From: Frigoribacterium sp. PhB24
GTDB lineage: Bacteria; Actinomycetota; Actinomycetes; Actinomycetales; Microbacteriaceae
Reading direction: 5' to 3'
Length of the DNA: 64,000 nt
Assembly (NCBI RefSeq): GCF_003755185.1
Contig: NZ_RKIC01000010.1
Coordinates: 1-64,000, forward strand
Shown here: in pieces, positions 15,348 through 25,334 of the stretch
How the letters are laid out: every line of letters begins with the position of its first letter
Position numbering within the stretch: the first letter of the stretch is position 1
Made by a program: the position numbers and the translations under genes
The notes under the pieces: model-generated
What the model was told of the DNA's origin: nothing
Database searches by the model: none
What the model saw: only the letters and a program-made list of their open reading frames with translations

Positions 15348-16328
15348 TCAGGGTGTGGGGTCGAGGAGGCGCCCGGTCCAGTCGCGCAGGGCGGTGACGG
15401 CTCGGCGCGACAGGGTCGCGTCCGGCATCATGCTCGTCGACCCGTGGAACGCGCCCGGCCACACGTGCAGCTCCGCCTGCACGCCGGCCGCCCAGAGCGC
15501 GCCGGCGAAGGCGACGGTCTCGTCACGGAACACCTCGGCGCTACCGCAGTCGACGTACGCCGGCGGTAGGCCGGACAGGTCGGTCGCTCGGCCGGGAGCG
15601 GCGTAGATCGACACGTCGTCACCGCCGCGACGGTCGCCGAGGTAGGCGTCCCAGCCGAACCGGGTCATCTCCCGGTCGGCCACGCCGACGCTCTCGAACT
15701 GTCGGGCCGAGAGGGTCGCGTCCCGGTCGTCGAGCATGGGGCTGACGAGCACCTGCCCGATGACGGCCGGGCCGTGGCGGTCGCGCGAGAGGAGCGCGGT
15801 TCCGGCGGCGAGGCCGGCGCCGGCGCTCTGGCCGACGAGGACGATGCGGTCGGGGTCGATGCCGAGCTCGTCGGCGTGCGCGGCGGTCCAGACGAGGCCG
15901 GCGTAGCAGTCCTCGACCGGGTAGGGGTCGGGGTGCTCGGGTGCGAGGCGGTAGTCCGGGCTGACCAGGACGACGTCGTGCACGAGCAACCAATCGTCGT
16001 ACGAATCGAGGTTGCCGAGGTGGTGGCCGAACACCATGCCGCCGCCGTGGATCGCGTAGGCGCACGCCGCTGTTCCCGTGCGGCCGATGCGCTGGATCAC
16101 GGCGAGGGCGATCGGGTCGCCGCGGTGTCCGGGGACGGTGATGCTGCGCCTCTCGAGACCGCGGGCGCGCAGCCCGTCGTCGAGCCGCGCCTCCGTCATG
16201 TCCGGCTCGCGCATCCGCGGCAGCATCTCGGTCGTGAGGTGGAAGCGGCCGCGGGCGTCCATCGCCTCGAGGAAGGGCACGAACTCGGGGTCGAACGGGG
16301 GGCGGGGCAGGGTGGTGGTGTCAGGCAC
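15348..16328 (-). CDS. Alpha/beta hydrolase, HSL-type esterase/lipase
   Basis: A 326-residue serine hydrolase of the hormone-sensitive-lipase subgroup. It shows the oxyanion motif HGGGMVFGHH (about residues 100-109), the nucleophile elbow VGQSAGAGLA with the catalytic Ser (about residue 174), and the distal YVDCGSAEVFRDE and GAFHGS segments that supply Asp/Glu and His. The GTG start has AGGAG seven bases upstream. It overlaps the end of the upstream MFS gene by eight bases, so the pair is an operon. Substrates are usually short acyl esters, possibly a compound handled by the exporter. Confidence 0.88.
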   Translation of the reverse strand: MPDTTTLPRPPFDPEFVPFLEAMDARGRFHLTTEMLPRMREPDMTEARLDDGLRARGLERRSITVPGHRGDPIALAVIQRIGRTGTAACAYAIHGGGMVFGHHLGNLDSYDDWLLVHDVVLVSPDYRLAPEHPDPYPVEDCYAGLVWTAAHADELGIDPDRIVLVGQSAGAGLAAGTALLSRDRHGPAVIGQVLVSPMLDDRDATLSARQFESVGVADREMTRFGWDAYLGDRRGGDDVSIYAAPGRATDLSGLPPAYVDCGSAEVFRDETVAFAGALWAAGVQAELHVWPGAFHGSTSMMPDATLSRRAVTALRDWTGRLLDPTP

Positions 16329-17844
16329 GAGAGGGCTCCTGGGTGGTGGGGGTGACGGTGGTCGAGGGGGCAGGTTCAGTGGTGCTGGGTACGGGGTCGG
16401 CGGCTCGTGCCCGGGCAATCCCGACCACGACGAATGCTGCGGCGACGAGGGCGAGGCCGAGTCCGGCGACGGTGAGGGCGTCCTCGAAGCCTGCGAGCCG
16501 CGGAGCCGTCCACGGGGTGGTCGTGATGCTGCCGGTGACGAACGCCGCGACGATCGTGCCCGCGACGGCGACCGCAGCGCCTCCGGCGAGCTCGCTGGAC
16601 GTGTCGACGAGCGCCGCCCCGACCGAGGTGCGGTCGGCGGGCAGGCCCGTGAGCACGGAGGCGCCCGCGACGACGCCGACGACGCGCATGCCGGCGGCGA
16701 CGAGCACGAGGGCGACGAGCACCCAGACGTACCCGTGGCGGCTCAGGGCGCCGAAGACCGCGAGGCCCGAAACGACCGCCGCCGCGCTGATCCAGGCAGC
16801 ACGGCCCAAGCCGACCCGCTGCACGACGGGCCCCACGAGGCGGCCCCCGGCCAGCAGTACGACGACCTGGGGCAGCGTCCCGACGGCGGCCAGAGCCGGC
16901 GGCCACCCCCACGCGAACTGCAGCTGCAGCGTCACGAGGTACGACAGCCCGGCGACGGCGAGGCCCGACGCGGCCTTGAACGCCAGGCCGCTCGACACCA
17001 GGGGGCGGGCCAGCAGGTGCAGGTCGACCACCGGGTGCCGCGCCGTCCGCAGGCGCGCGACGAACCCGACGCCGCATGCGACGGTCAGCACGATGGCGGC
17101 CCACCCCCACGAGGAGGCGGTGGCCGGCCCGACGAGGACGGTCGGCGTCACGAGCAGTCCCGCCACGGTCGCGGTGCCCGACAGCGCCCCGATCACGTCG
17201 ACGGGGACGCGCCGCAGGTCTCCCGCTTCGTCCCGAGCGACACCGCACCGGATGCCGACGAACGCCAGCACGGCGATCGGCACGTCGGCCAGCAGCAGCA
17301 CCTGCCACGGAGCGACGGCGAGGACGAACCCGCCGACCGTCGGGCCGACGGCCAGGCCGACGAGCCCTGCGGTCGAGATGACGGTGAGAGCCCGGACGCG
17401 GAGGTCTTCGTCATCGAACAGCCGGAACGCCAGCGCCATCGACCCGGGTGTGGTCATCGCCGCGGCGACGCCCGTCAGCACGCGCACCGCGATGAGCTGC
17501 TCGGTGGTCGTGACCGCCATGGTGGCGAGGCTCGCCACGGCCAGGAGCACGAGGCCCGCGAGCATGACGCGGCGTCGCCCCACCCGGTCGGCGACGGCAC
17601 CGAAGAGCAGCATGAGCCCGCCGAAGGCGACCGCGTAAGCGCCCGACACCCATTGGAGGCCCGTCGTCGACGACCCCAACTCGCGACCGATCGTCGGCAG
17701 GGCGACGTTGAGGACCGAGGTGTCGAGCATCTCGAACAGGAACACAGCGGACAGCCCGGCCAGGGCGATCCACGCGTCGGACAGCCGGGGTGGCGTGGCA
17801 CCGACCGAGGCTCGACGACGGGAGAGAGAGGTACTGGGGGACAC
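16321..17844 (-). CDS. MFS drug exporter, DHA2 (EmrB/QacA) type with 14 helices
   Basis: A 507-residue inner-membrane proton antiporter. The family motif A region reads GAVADRVGRRRVML after TM2, the first helix contains FLFEMLDTSVLNVALPTIGR, and motif C-like Gly/Pro runs lie in TM5 (SMALAFRLF context). About fourteen helices can be counted, as in QacA. The GTG start has AGGAGT eight bases upstream. It leads a two-gene unit with the esterase. The divergent gap to the two-component genes lacks a dedicated TetR/MarR gene, which often controls such pumps. Confidence 0.88.
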   Translation of the reverse strand: MSPSTSLSRRRASVGATPPRLSDAWIALAGLSAVFLFEMLDTSVLNVALPTIGRELGSSTTGLQWVSGAYAVAFGGLMLLFGAVADRVGRRRVMLAGLVLLAVASLATMAVTTTEQLIAVRVLTGVAAAMTTPGSMALAFRLFDDEDLRVRALTVISTAGLVGLAVGPTVGGFVLAVAPWQVLLLADVPIAVLAFVGIRCGVARDEAGDLRRVPVDVIGALSGTATVAGLLVTPTVLVGPATASSWGWAAIVLTVACGVGFVARLRTARHPVVDLHLLARPLVSSGLAFKAASGLAVAGLSYLVTLQLQFAWGWPPALAAVGTLPQVVVLLAGGRLVGPVVQRVGLGRAAWISAAAVVSGLAVFGALSRHGYVWVLVALVLVAAGMRVVGVVAGASVLTGLPADRTSVGAALVDTSSELAGGAAVAVAGTIVAAFVTGSITTTPWTAPRLAGFEDALTVAGLGLALVAAAFVVVGIARARAADPVPSTTEPAPSTTVTPTTQEPSRA

Positions 17845-18056
17845 GGTGGCGCACTCCTTCGAGGAAGAAGTGGCGACTCGTTCGATGCCGCGTGCGGTTG
17901 CGTGCCAGGGGCGACGCGTTTTACCTCGGTGACGCACACCATACACGTGCTGCAGCCATGGAGAAAGCACACGACTCGTGCCGCTGGGGCGAAGTGTCGA
18001 CAGGAGAGGGGGCACCGGTTCGCCGGGTCCTCGGGCCGTCGTCGCGGACGACGGAA

Positions 18057-18710
18057 CTAGACGAGTCCGGACTCGTAGGCGGTTATCACGATCTGCACCC
18101 GGTCGCGCAGCGCGAGCTTGGCCAGCACCCGGCTCACGTGGGTCTTGACCGTCGACTCGCTGAGCAGGAACTGCTCAGCGATCTCGGGGTTCGTGAGCCC
18201 GCGCGCGACCGCGAGGAAGACCTCCCGCTCCCGTTCCGTCAGAGCCTCGAAGCGAGGAGGTGTGCCAGCCCCTCCGCGGGGGAGGCGGGGCCCGGCGACG
18301 TCGAGGACGGCGCGCGTGGCGCGGGGTGACACCACGGCGTCTCCAGCCGCGACGGCGCGGACGGCGGCCAGCAGCTCGACCCGGGGCGCCGTCTTGATCA
18401 GGAACCCGCTCGCCCCGGCACGCAGCCCTCCGAAGGCGTACTCGTCGAGGTCGAAGGTGGTGAGGATCAAGACGCGGCTCGCCGGCTGCCGTCGAACGAT
18501 CCGCCGTGTCGCCTCGATGCCGTCCGTGCCGGGCATGCGAACGTCCATCACCACGACGTCCGGTGCCAGCTCGCCGGCGAGGTGGACGGCCTCGTCGCCT
18601 GAAGACGCTTCACCGGCGACGACGAGGTCGTCGGTCGAGTCGATCATCATCGCGAGCCCGCGGCGGACGAGCTCTTGGTCGTCCACGAGCAGCACCGAGA
18701 TCGTGTTCAT
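18057..18710 (-). CDS. NarL/LuxR-family response regulator
   Basis: A 217-residue two-component regulator. The receiver domain (residues 1-125) has the acidic pair in VLLVDDQE, the phospho-acceptor Asp in [13 protein letters not shown], the Thr in ILTTFDLDE and the Lys in FLIKTAP. The C-terminal LuxR helix-turn-helix (residues 150-210) reads [20 protein letters not shown] then [16 protein letters not shown]. It overlaps the sensor kinase by ATGA, so the two are a cognate pair. It probably activates neighbouring genes such as the DUF998 protein upstream in the same run; no target site is visible. Confidence 0.93.
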   Translation of the reverse strand: MNTISVLLVDDQELVRRGLAMMIDSTDDLVVAGEASSGDEAVHLAGELAPDVVVMDVRMPGTDGIEATRRIVRRQPASRVLILTTFDLDEYAFGGLRAGASGFLIKTAPRVELLAAVRAVAAGDAVVSPRATRAVLDVAGPRLPRGGAGTPPRFEALTEREREVFLAVARGLTNPEIAEQFLLSESTVKTHVSRVLAKLALRDRVQIVITAYESGLV

Positions 18711-19948
18711 CGTTCCACCTCGGGCAACACGGCGGCGACCCGCCACCCGCCGCCGGATCGCGGCCCTGCCTCGACCGAACCGCCGTAGAGCCGTGCGCGT
18801 TCGCGCATGCCGACGAGTCCGCGGCCCGAGCCCAGCGGTGACCGCCCCTCGGTCGCCCCGCGACCGTCGTCGGTGACCACGACCGAGACCGGGGGCCCGT
18901 AGGTGATGGCGACACGCACCTCCTCGGGTCGGTCCGCGTAGCGAAGCGCGTTCGTGAGGGCCTCTTGCGCGATGCGGTAGACGACGGTCTGGACCGCCTC
19001 GGAGCGCGGCGGCGTACCGGACGCCTCGAGTGCGACCGGCAGACCGGCCGCCCGGAAGGACTCCACGAGGGTGGGGATGCCGGCGACCGCGGGCGCCGGG
19101 CCGAGGTCGACCGTCTCGTCGCCTCCCAGGGCCCCGAGCAGGCGCCGCATGTCGGTCAGGGAGCGACGGCCGACGTCGCCGATGTCGCCGAGGGCGGCAC
19201 GGGACCGGGCCGGGTCTTTTTCCGCCAGGGCGTCCGCGCCGTCTGCCAGCGACACCATCACCGAGATGCCGTGGGCGACGATGTCGTGCATCTCGCGGGT
19301 GATGCGGGCCCGCTCGGCTGCGGTCGCGAGGCGCTCTCGCTGGTCCCGTTCGCGTTCCAGCCGCTCGGCCCTGTCGATCAGAGCGGCGACGTAGCGACGC
19401 CTGCCGCCGACCGCGACACCGATCAGCACGGCGACGAGGGTCACCAGGACGAAGAGGGGGCTCACGAGTCTCACGTCGCCGGTGTCGGAACGCAGGAGCG
19501 CGGCTGCCGGGACGGTGACGGCACCGACGATCACGGTGACGCCGAACCCCAGCCAGGCGCTGCGCGACGAGCGGTGCACGGCCAGGGCGTACAGGGCCAG
19601 CGAGACCCCGCCGGGGTCGAGACCGCCGTCGCTGAACGCCATGGCGACCGTCGTCGTCAGGAGCGCACCCCAGGTCGGCATCGGGTGCCGACGACGGAAG
19701 AACAGCGCCACGGTGGCCACCACCAGAGCGACCGTCACCGCGAGGTCGGCCGCGAGCGGGCGCCCGACCCCGGTCGCCAGATATTCGCTGGCCAGGCCGA
19801 AGCCGGTGACGACGAGGTACGTCACGGCCAGGGCGGCGTCCACGACGCCCGGGTGCCGGTTCATCGACGTGCGGACGCGCCCGGGAGGTCGGGGAGGTGC
19901 CAAGGGTCCCGACTCCGCGGACACGTCGGCGGGGTGTCGGTCGGGCAT
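18707..19948 (-). CDS. Sensor histidine kinase, HisKA_3 (NarX/DesK) type
   Basis: A 413-residue membrane kinase. About five or six hydrophobic helices occupy residues 35-180, followed by a coiled linker ([16 protein letters not shown]) and the dimerisation helix with the phospho-acceptor His in [11 protein letters not shown] (about residue 222). The HATPase_c domain has the N-box around [13 protein letters not shown] and G-boxes in VVTDDGRGA and [11 protein letters not shown]. It is coupled to the response regulator by a four-base overlap and follows the DUF998 gene after nine bases. The signal is unknown; DesK-type architecture suggests membrane or cell-envelope state. Confidence 0.92.
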   Translation of the reverse strand: MPDRHPADVSAESGPLAPPRPPGRVRTSMNRHPGVVDAALAVTYLVVTGFGLASEYLATGVGRPLAADLAVTVALVVATVALFFRRRHPMPTWGALLTTTVAMAFSDGGLDPGGVSLALYALAVHRSSRSAWLGFGVTVIVGAVTVPAAALLRSDTGDVRLVSPLFVLVTLVAVLIGVAVGGRRRYVAALIDRAERLERERDQRERLATAAERARITREMHDIVAHGISVMVSLADGADALAEKDPARSRAALGDIGDVGRRSLTDMRRLLGALGGDETVDLGPAPAVAGIPTLVESFRAAGLPVALEASGTPPRSEAVQTVVYRIAQEALTNALRYADRPEEVRVAITYGPPVSVVVTDDGRGATEGRSPLGSGRGLVGMRERARLYGGSVEAGPRSGGGWRVAAVLPEVER

Positions 19949-19957
19949 GGTCCGACC

Positions 19958-20659
19958 CTACGCAGACGCGTCGGTCGTCGTGCGCGGGCGGCCTGACGAC
20001 ACGCCAGGGCGGGTGGCCGGTCCGCTTCCTGACGTCGACGTCGCGCCGAAGACGACCAACCACGAGATCGCGGTCGAGGTCGCGACCAGCTCGAGCCAGC
20101 CGCCGATGTCGGTCGCCACCCCCGCGACGGACAAGAGGCCACCGGTCGCGGCGATGCCCGCGACCGCCAGACCGCAGACGACCGAAAGGATGCGCAACGG
20201 GCGCGTCCCGGATGCGGACGCTGCTTGCAGCATCGCGACACAGGCCGCACCGAACGCGACCACCGCCGCGGACGTGTGCACGGCGTCCTGCACGGTCGCC
20301 GCAGGTCCCACCGGCAGGGGGCACCCCGCCGTGCACGGTACTTGCGAGGCCACGAGGAAGAGCAGCGAGGCCGCCCCGATCGACCCGGACACCGTCCAGG
20401 CTCCGAGCACGGGCAGCGACGAGCGCAGCCCCCGCCCGGCCCACGCCACGCACGCGCCGGCGACCACGACGAGCAGCAGGGCCGCCTCGAAGAGCGCCGC
20501 CGTGGGTTCACCGTCGGCACCGAGCTCGCTGACGTACACAGGCCGGTCGACGCTGCTGCGTGCGAACCAGATCAGTGCGATTCCGAGCGTGGCAGCACAG
20601 CAGCCCACGAGGGCGAGAGCACGACCGACATGGTCGGTCCGAAGGCGGGGCTGGGTCAT
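19958..20659 (-). CDS. DUF998-like multi-pass membrane protein
   Basis: A 233-residue protein with six hydrophobic helices and a conserved-looking loop of two close cysteines ([10 protein letters not shown], about residues 107-116) after the third helix, then a [15 protein letters not shown] segment. This layout matches DUF998, a family of membrane proteins of unknown function whose members keep a His in the fourth helix, as here. It is the first gene of a run into the kinase and regulator, nine bases before the kinase, so it may supply or modulate the kinase signal. The Thr/Ser-rich tail is probably disordered. Confidence 0.72.
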   Translation of the reverse strand: MTQPRLRTDHVGRALALVGCCAATLGIALIWFARSSVDRPVYVSELGADGEPTAALFEAALLLVVVAGACVAWAGRGLRSSLPVLGAWTVSGSIGAASLLFLVASQVPCTAGCPLPVGPAATVQDAVHTSAAVVAFGAACVAMLQAASASGTRPLRILSVVCGLAVAGIAATGGLLSVAGVATDIGGWLELVATSTAISWLVVFGATSTSGSGPATRPGVSSGRPRTTTDASA

Positions 20660-21194
20660 CCTCCGACGCTAGGAACGCACCTCGTCTCCCCGCGTCGGAT
20701 CGTGGTACCGACGGCATGGCCGAGTGGTACCGCGGTACGACGGACGAGTGCCGCCAGGGCCATGACCGCCAACGGTCGTGCCGATGAACATTCGTTGACC
20801 GCGACCCGTTCCACTGGGATGCTTCTCGGAACCGACGGAGGTCGTCATGTTCGAAGAACGAGGGTGGTTCGCCGAGGCCGACGCGAGAGCGCTCAGGCCC
20901 ACCGACTCGGTGAACGGTGTGGATCATCGTGGCGATGCTCCCCAGTCCGATCGCCGGCCTGAACCGGTTCGCCTCCGTCCGCTCGAGCGCCTCCTGCGCG
21001 GCTTCCCGTGGCATGACCGGAGTCAGCGCCCGCGCCGGTAGCGAGCGACCCGCGTCCGCCCGCCGCCGATCGTCTTCCGTCCGCCTCCCGCCGCTCGAGA
21101 CCGCCTGCGACCGCGAGTCCTCACCGGCTCGCGGCGCGTGATCGCTACCCCAGCCACCCCGTCGAGGTGTGGAGGAGGCAGGGGGTGCCGGGGG
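20660..21194. other. Gap of 535 bases without a supported gene
   Basis: No frame on either strand gives a believable product. A plus-strand ATG at 20847 has GGAGG in front and opens MFEERGWFAEADARAL, but the following residues are Arg/Pro-rich noise. The right third contains the partial repeat GCGCCTCCTGCGCGG near 20988. The region would carry the promoter of the DUF998-kinase-regulator run near 20670-20720 and the 3' end of the copper gene. Confidence 0.4.
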
Positions 21195-23252
21195 TCATGA
21201 CTCTCTCGGCGGGGTGTCGGTGCCGTTCAGGCGGGCGAGCTGGTCGTTGTACGCGCGGAGGGTCGCGTCGTCGTCGCGGTCGGCCTTGCGGTCGTAGCGT
21301 TTCGCGGCGCGCTCCTCGGACCTCGACCACTGGCGGACGACCATCAGCGCGACGAGGACGACGGGGAGCTCGCCGGTGCCCCAGGCGATGCCGCCGCCGG
21401 TGACCTGGTCGGCGAGGAGCGCGGTGTCGTCGGTGGCGTCGAGGGCGTGCCACCAGTCGAGGGCGAGGACTTCGGTGCCGGACATGATCGCCAGTCCGAA
21501 GAAGGCATGGAACGCCATCGTGGCCAGCAGGATGATCAGCCGCATCGGGTACGGGGGTCGTTTCGGACCGGGGTCGATGCCGATGAGGACGAAGAAGAAC
21601 AGGTATCCGCTGATCAGGAAGTGCACCGTCATCAGCAGGTGCCCCTGGTGGGTCTCGAGCGACCACCGGAACCAGCCGGTGTAGTAGAACGCGATCAGGC
21701 TCCCCGCGAACACCACCGCGGCGACGATCGGGTGGGTCACGAGCCGGGCGTAGCGGGAGTGGGTCAGCAGCAGCACCCACTCGCGGACGCCGCGGCTCTG
21801 GTCCCGCCGGGCCGGCACGAGGCGCAGCAGCAGGGTGACGGGGGCTCCGAGAACGAGCAGCGGCGGCACGTACATCATCAGCAGCATGTGCTGGATCATG
21901 TGGGTGCTGAAGTGCACCGCACCGTAGACGCCCGGGCCACCGCTGGTGGCGTAGGCGAGCATCACGCAGCCGGCCACCCAGGGGACGGTGCGCGCCGCTG
22001 ACCAGCGGTCACCGCGCCTCCTGAGCCTGACGACCCCGGCGAGGTACAGGCCGGCGAACACCGCGGCGATCGCGAGCCACGCCCAGTCGGGGTGGAACGC
22101 GGTCAGCATGCGCGACACCGACACCGGTTCGGGGAAGGTGAACCCGATGAGCGACGACCGCGGGTCGACGTTCGCGATCGAGGTCTGAGGCACAGGAGGC
22201 GCGCTCCGGGACAGCGCGACCGACATTCCCATGGCCACCGCCATCAGGACGACTTCGGCCAGGGCCAGCCGCACGAACCCCCGGCGCCGGGCGGGCTCCC
22301 GGACCAGGCCCGGGATCACGTGGCGTCGGTGGAGGGCGCCGGCGACACTGAGGGCGACGAGGATGAGGATCTTCGCCGACACGAGCAGCCCGTACTCGGT
22401 CGTGACGAGGTCGCCGATCCCGGTGAAGCGGAGCGAGACGTTCACGACGCCCGAGAGCGCGACGGCGACGAACGACCATCCGGCCAGGGCCGAGTACCGG
22501 GCGGCGACGACGGGCAGGCCGCCGCGGACCTTCGTCCGCAGGAGGACCAGCGCCGCCAGCCCGCCGACCCAGACGGTGACGCCGAGGAGGTGGATGGCGA
22601 GGCTGTTCACCGCGTTGGCGTGCTCGTCGCTGCCGGCCGCGTGCCCGGACAGCGACAGCGGCAGCAGGGCGAGCAGGGCGAGGGCTGCGGCGGCTCCGGT
22701 CCACGAGACGCTGCGGGTCAGGTAGGTGATGACGAACACGACCAGCACGCACACGGTCGACACGAGCAGCGACTGACCCAGCTCGAGGCCGGTGGCGAAG
22801 AACAGCAGTTGGCGGCGGAAGATGGGGTCCGTGAGGGGCACGCCGATGACGCTCGCCGCGGTGAGGACGATCACGACGCTCCCTGCGAGGAGCCACACGG
22901 CGGCAGCCCACGACGCCCACCGGACGGCGGTGAACTGGGTGGAGCCGAGCACGCCCGGGGCCCGGTTCTGCCCGGGGAGGGCGAACGCGGCGAGCACCAG
23001 CAGCCCGATCGTCAGGGCAGCGGCGAGGTCGTGGACGATCCGGGCGACCGGGAGGCCGTAGGTGACGAGGTCTCCGGGGTCGACGATGAGGGTCTGTGTC
23101 GTGGCACCGGTGAACAGCAGGCCCACCAGGGTCACGACGACGGCGAGGGGCACGCACGCGATGAGCAGCGAGCCGACGGGGCGCAGCGGCGGCAGTGGGG
23201 TGACACCGGTGTCGAGGTCGACGTCGTCGAGCTCGGGCGGGTGGGTGCTCAC
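21195..23252 (-). CDS. CopD-CtaG fusion: copper transport / cytochrome oxidase assembly protein
   Basis: A 685-residue polytopic membrane protein combining two families. The N-terminal half (to about residue 340) is CopD-like, with the histidine-bearing helix AIHLLGVTVWVGGLAALVLL and further His in GALHRRHVIPG. The C-terminal half (about 370-650) is CtaG_Cox11/caa3-assembly-like, with FHPDWAW, HFSTHMIQHMLLMMYVPPLL and THQGHLLMTVHFLISGY, whose His and Met residues suit copper. Such fusions are common in actinobacteria and are thought to move copper across the membrane for oxidase maturation. The GTG start lacks a strong ribosome site. Usual partners CopC and YcnI are absent here. Confidence 0.87.
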   Translation of the reverse strand: MSTHPPELDDVDLDTGVTPLPPLRPVGSLLIACVPLAVVVTLVGLLFTGATTQTLIVDPGDLVTYGLPVARIVHDLAAALTIGLLVLAAFALPGQNRAPGVLGSTQFTAVRWASWAAAVWLLAGSVVIVLTAASVIGVPLTDPIFRRQLLFFATGLELGQSLLVSTVCVLVVFVITYLTRSVSWTGAAAALALLALLPLSLSGHAAGSDEHANAVNSLAIHLLGVTVWVGGLAALVLLRTKVRGGLPVVAARYSALAGWSFVAVALSGVVNVSLRFTGIGDLVTTEYGLLVSAKILILVALSVAGALHRRHVIPGLVREPARRRGFVRLALAEVVLMAVAMGMSVALSRSAPPVPQTSIANVDPRSSLIGFTFPEPVSVSRMLTAFHPDWAWLAIAAVFAGLYLAGVVRLRRRGDRWSAARTVPWVAGCVMLAYATSGGPGVYGAVHFSTHMIQHMLLMMYVPPLLVLGAPVTLLLRLVPARRDQSRGVREWVLLLTHSRYARLVTHPIVAAVVFAGSLIAFYYTGWFRWSLETHQGHLLMTVHFLISGYLFFFVLIGIDPGPKRPPYPMRLIILLATMAFHAFFGLAIMSGTEVLALDWWHALDATDDTALLADQVTGGGIAWGTGELPVVLVALMVVRQWSRSEERAAKRYDRKADRDDDATLRAYNDQLARLNGTDTPPRES

Positions 23253-23533
23253 GAGAGTGCACCGCCCTGGGTGAGCGGGCACGGCGAAAGAAGGGAGGGG
23301 AACACGGGGCACGTCCTGACGGGCGCCGACCTGCGGCACCGAACGGACCACCCACCACGGCCGCACGAGCCGGGGCAGGGGTCGAGATCACGGTCACACC
23401 CGGCGTCCGTCGACCCCGCGCCGTGGTCGGGCAGGGCTGGTCAGGGGCGGGTGTGCGACATGCTCGCGCCCCTCACCTGGAGGCGTCGAGCATCACGAGG
23501 CGGCACCTGGTGGTGCCGTCGCGGAGAGACGGG

Positions 23534-24154
23534 TCAGGTGACGGCCGGCGGGCCGCGGTCGGGTTGGGTCGACCAGGCGAGGCCCGAGTCGTGGGGGACG
23601 AGACGGGCCGCCCGTGCCACGACGGTGCGGAGCTGCACGGGTTCGGCGACGAGCACGAGAGCGAACCGCAGGGCGCAGACGACTGCCGAGATGCCTTCGC
23701 GGGCGAGGTCGGTCAGAGCCCGAACGGTCCGAGCCCCGAACCAGATGCCGACCACCGTCGCGGCGGCGGCGACGCCATGGGCGAGCCACATCGACGGGCC
23801 GGCATGCGGTCCGGACATCCCCGCCATTCCGGCAGCGTCACCACCGCTCAGGACCAGGGCGTCGTGACCGTGGTGCCCGCCACCGGTCGCCGTCACGGCG
23901 GTGGTGCTCGCACCGAGGGAGAAGAGGACGTGGAACGCGAGTTGAGCGAACACGACCGCGACCGACAGACGGGCGGCCGAGAGCTTCTCGCCCGTCACCG
24001 CGACAGCCAGGGGGAGGGCGAAGGCCAGGGCGAGCACGATGCCGAGAACACCCGGTGCGGAGCCCCCGCCGGCGACGTGTGAGAACGCGGCGACGGTGAG
24101 CGCGAGAACGGTCGTCAGCGAACCACGGAGAAGACGTGACCACCTCGACCCCAC
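23534..24154 (-). CDS. Polytopic membrane protein with a His/Met-rich loop, probable copper-related
   Basis: A 206-residue protein with about five hydrophobic helices. Between helices three and four lies a loop (about residues 95-125) rich in metal-binding side chains: GGGHHGHDA, then GMAGMSGPHAG. I do not know a named family, but similar proteins accompany actinobacterial CopC/CopD genes. GAGGAGG five bases before the GTG fixes the start. It is transcribed toward the CopD-CtaG gene with a 281-base gap that may hold a second promoter. A role in copper binding or delivery is inferred from the loop and the neighbour. Confidence 0.7.
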   Translation of the reverse strand: MGSRWSRLLRGSLTTVLALTVAAFSHVAGGGSAPGVLGIVLALAFALPLAVAVTGEKLSAARLSVAVVFAQLAFHVLFSLGASTTAVTATGGGHHGHDALVLSGGDAAGMAGMSGPHAGPSMWLAHGVAAAATVVGIWFGARTVRALTDLAREGISAVVCALRFALVLVAEPVQLRTVVARAARLVPHDSGLAWSTQPDRGPPAVT

Positions 24155-24600
24155 GACGTCCTCCTCACCTGCTGCCGAACGCACCCAGCTTACGGGGGAG
24201 CCTCCGGCGCGGAGCTCGCCGTCGAGAAGAGCGGGCATCCGGCGGTTCAGGTGCCGGATGCCCGCTCAGGTCTGCTCGACCACCAGGCGATGCGACGGTG
24301 GCCGCGACCACGAGGAAAGGCGGAACCGGCCCCGGGGAGCGCACCACAGTGCGACGTGCCATCAGCGGGGTCTCGGCCGACGTCCCGATCGTAGCGGGAA
24401 CGGACCCCCTCGTCGAGGGTGCGTTCGGAGGGCTCGGAGGGCTCGGAGGGATCGCGCGACAGGGGACGGCGGGGTTCCCACCCGTGGTGTCGACGTGCCA
24501 TGCTCAGGGCCCGTCGGCTTTCGCCAAGACCTCGCGACCCCGCCATCGACAGCGCGAGAGAGGGCCCGCATGCACACCTCCAACGCATTCCCGTCGGACC
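24155..24600. other. Divergent control region with a tandem 9-bp repeat and a 12-codon leader frame
   Basis: This 446-base gap separates the copper gene from the GAF-ANTAR genes. It contains three head-to-tail copies of TCGGAGGGC/A at 24425-24451. A tiny frame (24570-24608, product MHTSNAFPSDHG) starts after GAGAGAGGGCC, and its stop lies seven bases inside the GAF-ANTAR gene, so it could couple or attenuate translation. No other gene is supported. Confidence 0.45.
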
Positions 24601-25320
24601 ATGGTTGATCTGTCCCGCACCGATGCCGGCCTGATCGCGCTCTCCCGGGCGGCCGGCGACGAGCCCACCGACAGGACCTCCGACCTGACCTCGCCCTTCG
24701 TCGCCGCCTTCGGGGTGAGCGGTGCCGCGGTGTCCTCCCTCGGCGACCCCCTGGGCGTCGAGACCCTGTCCGCCTCCGACGCTCGCTCCGCCCGGTGGGA
24801 GGAGATCCAACTCGACCTCGGTGAAGGACCCGCGTGGCAGGCCGCGGCCTCCCACCGCGCGGTCATGGAGCCCGATCTGCGCTCGGCCACCGGTGAGGCC
24901 TGGCCGTTCGCGCTGTCCGCGCTCATCGCCGAGGGGCTCGCCGCGGTGTACTCGTTCCCGCTCTCGGTCGGCACCATCCCCATCGGCGTGCTCGATCTCT
25001 ACGACGACACGACCCACTCCTTCGACCTCACCCGGACGCTCGACGTCCAGCGGATGGCCGCGATGGTGGGCAGGACGCTGCTCGTCCGGGGGATCGAGCA
25101 GGCCGCCGCCCAGGGCGACGACGCCGCGGCTCCCGCGACGTTCAGCCGTCGCGAGATCCACCAGGCCACCGGCATGGTGATCGCCCAGGCGTCGGTCTCG
25201 GCGGCGGACGCCCTCCTGCTGCTGCGCAGTCACGCCTACAGCACCGGCACGACGGTCGACGAAGCCGCCCAGCGGGTCCTCGACCGCACCCTGACCTTCA
25301 CCCAGCCCACGACACCCTGA
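24601..25320 (+). CDS. GAF-ANTAR RNA-binding regulator (first of two)
   Basis: A 239-residue cytoplasmic protein. A GAF domain fills about residues 10-150 (AAVSSLGDPLGVETLSASDA, LDLGEGPAWQAA, VYSFPLSVGTIPIGVLDLY). A C-terminal ANTAR domain of about 55 residues begins at SRREIHQATGMVIAQASVSA and ends VDEAAQRVLDRTL; ANTAR domains bind paired RNA hairpins and prevent termination. The ATG lacks a good ribosome site and overlaps the end of a 12-codon leader frame. The second GAF-ANTAR gene follows after 14 bases. The sensed ligand and RNA targets are unknown. Confidence 0.85.
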   Translation: MVDLSRTDAGLIALSRAAGDEPTDRTSDLTSPFVAAFGVSGAAVSSLGDPLGVETLSASDARSARWEEIQLDLGEGPAWQAAASHRAVMEPDLRSATGEAWPFALSALIAEGLAAVYSFPLSVGTIPIGVLDLYDDTTHSFDLTRTLDVQRMAAMVGRTLLVRGIEQAAAQGDDAAAPATFSRREIHQATGMVIAQASVSAADALLLLRSHAYSTGTTVDEAAQRVLDRTLTFTQPTTP

Positions 25321-25334
25321 GGGGGCCCCGTCCC

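Noticed and set aside
16078-18060. Plus-strand 660-codon frame
   Set aside because: It is the high-GC antisense shadow of the MFS and esterase genes, rich in Arg, Gly, Asp and Gln without any domain.
20847-21041. Short plus-strand frame with a good ribosome site (MFEERGWFAEAD)
   Set aside because: After about 20 residues it becomes Arg/Pro-rich with no recognisable continuation; possibly a remnant but not supportable.
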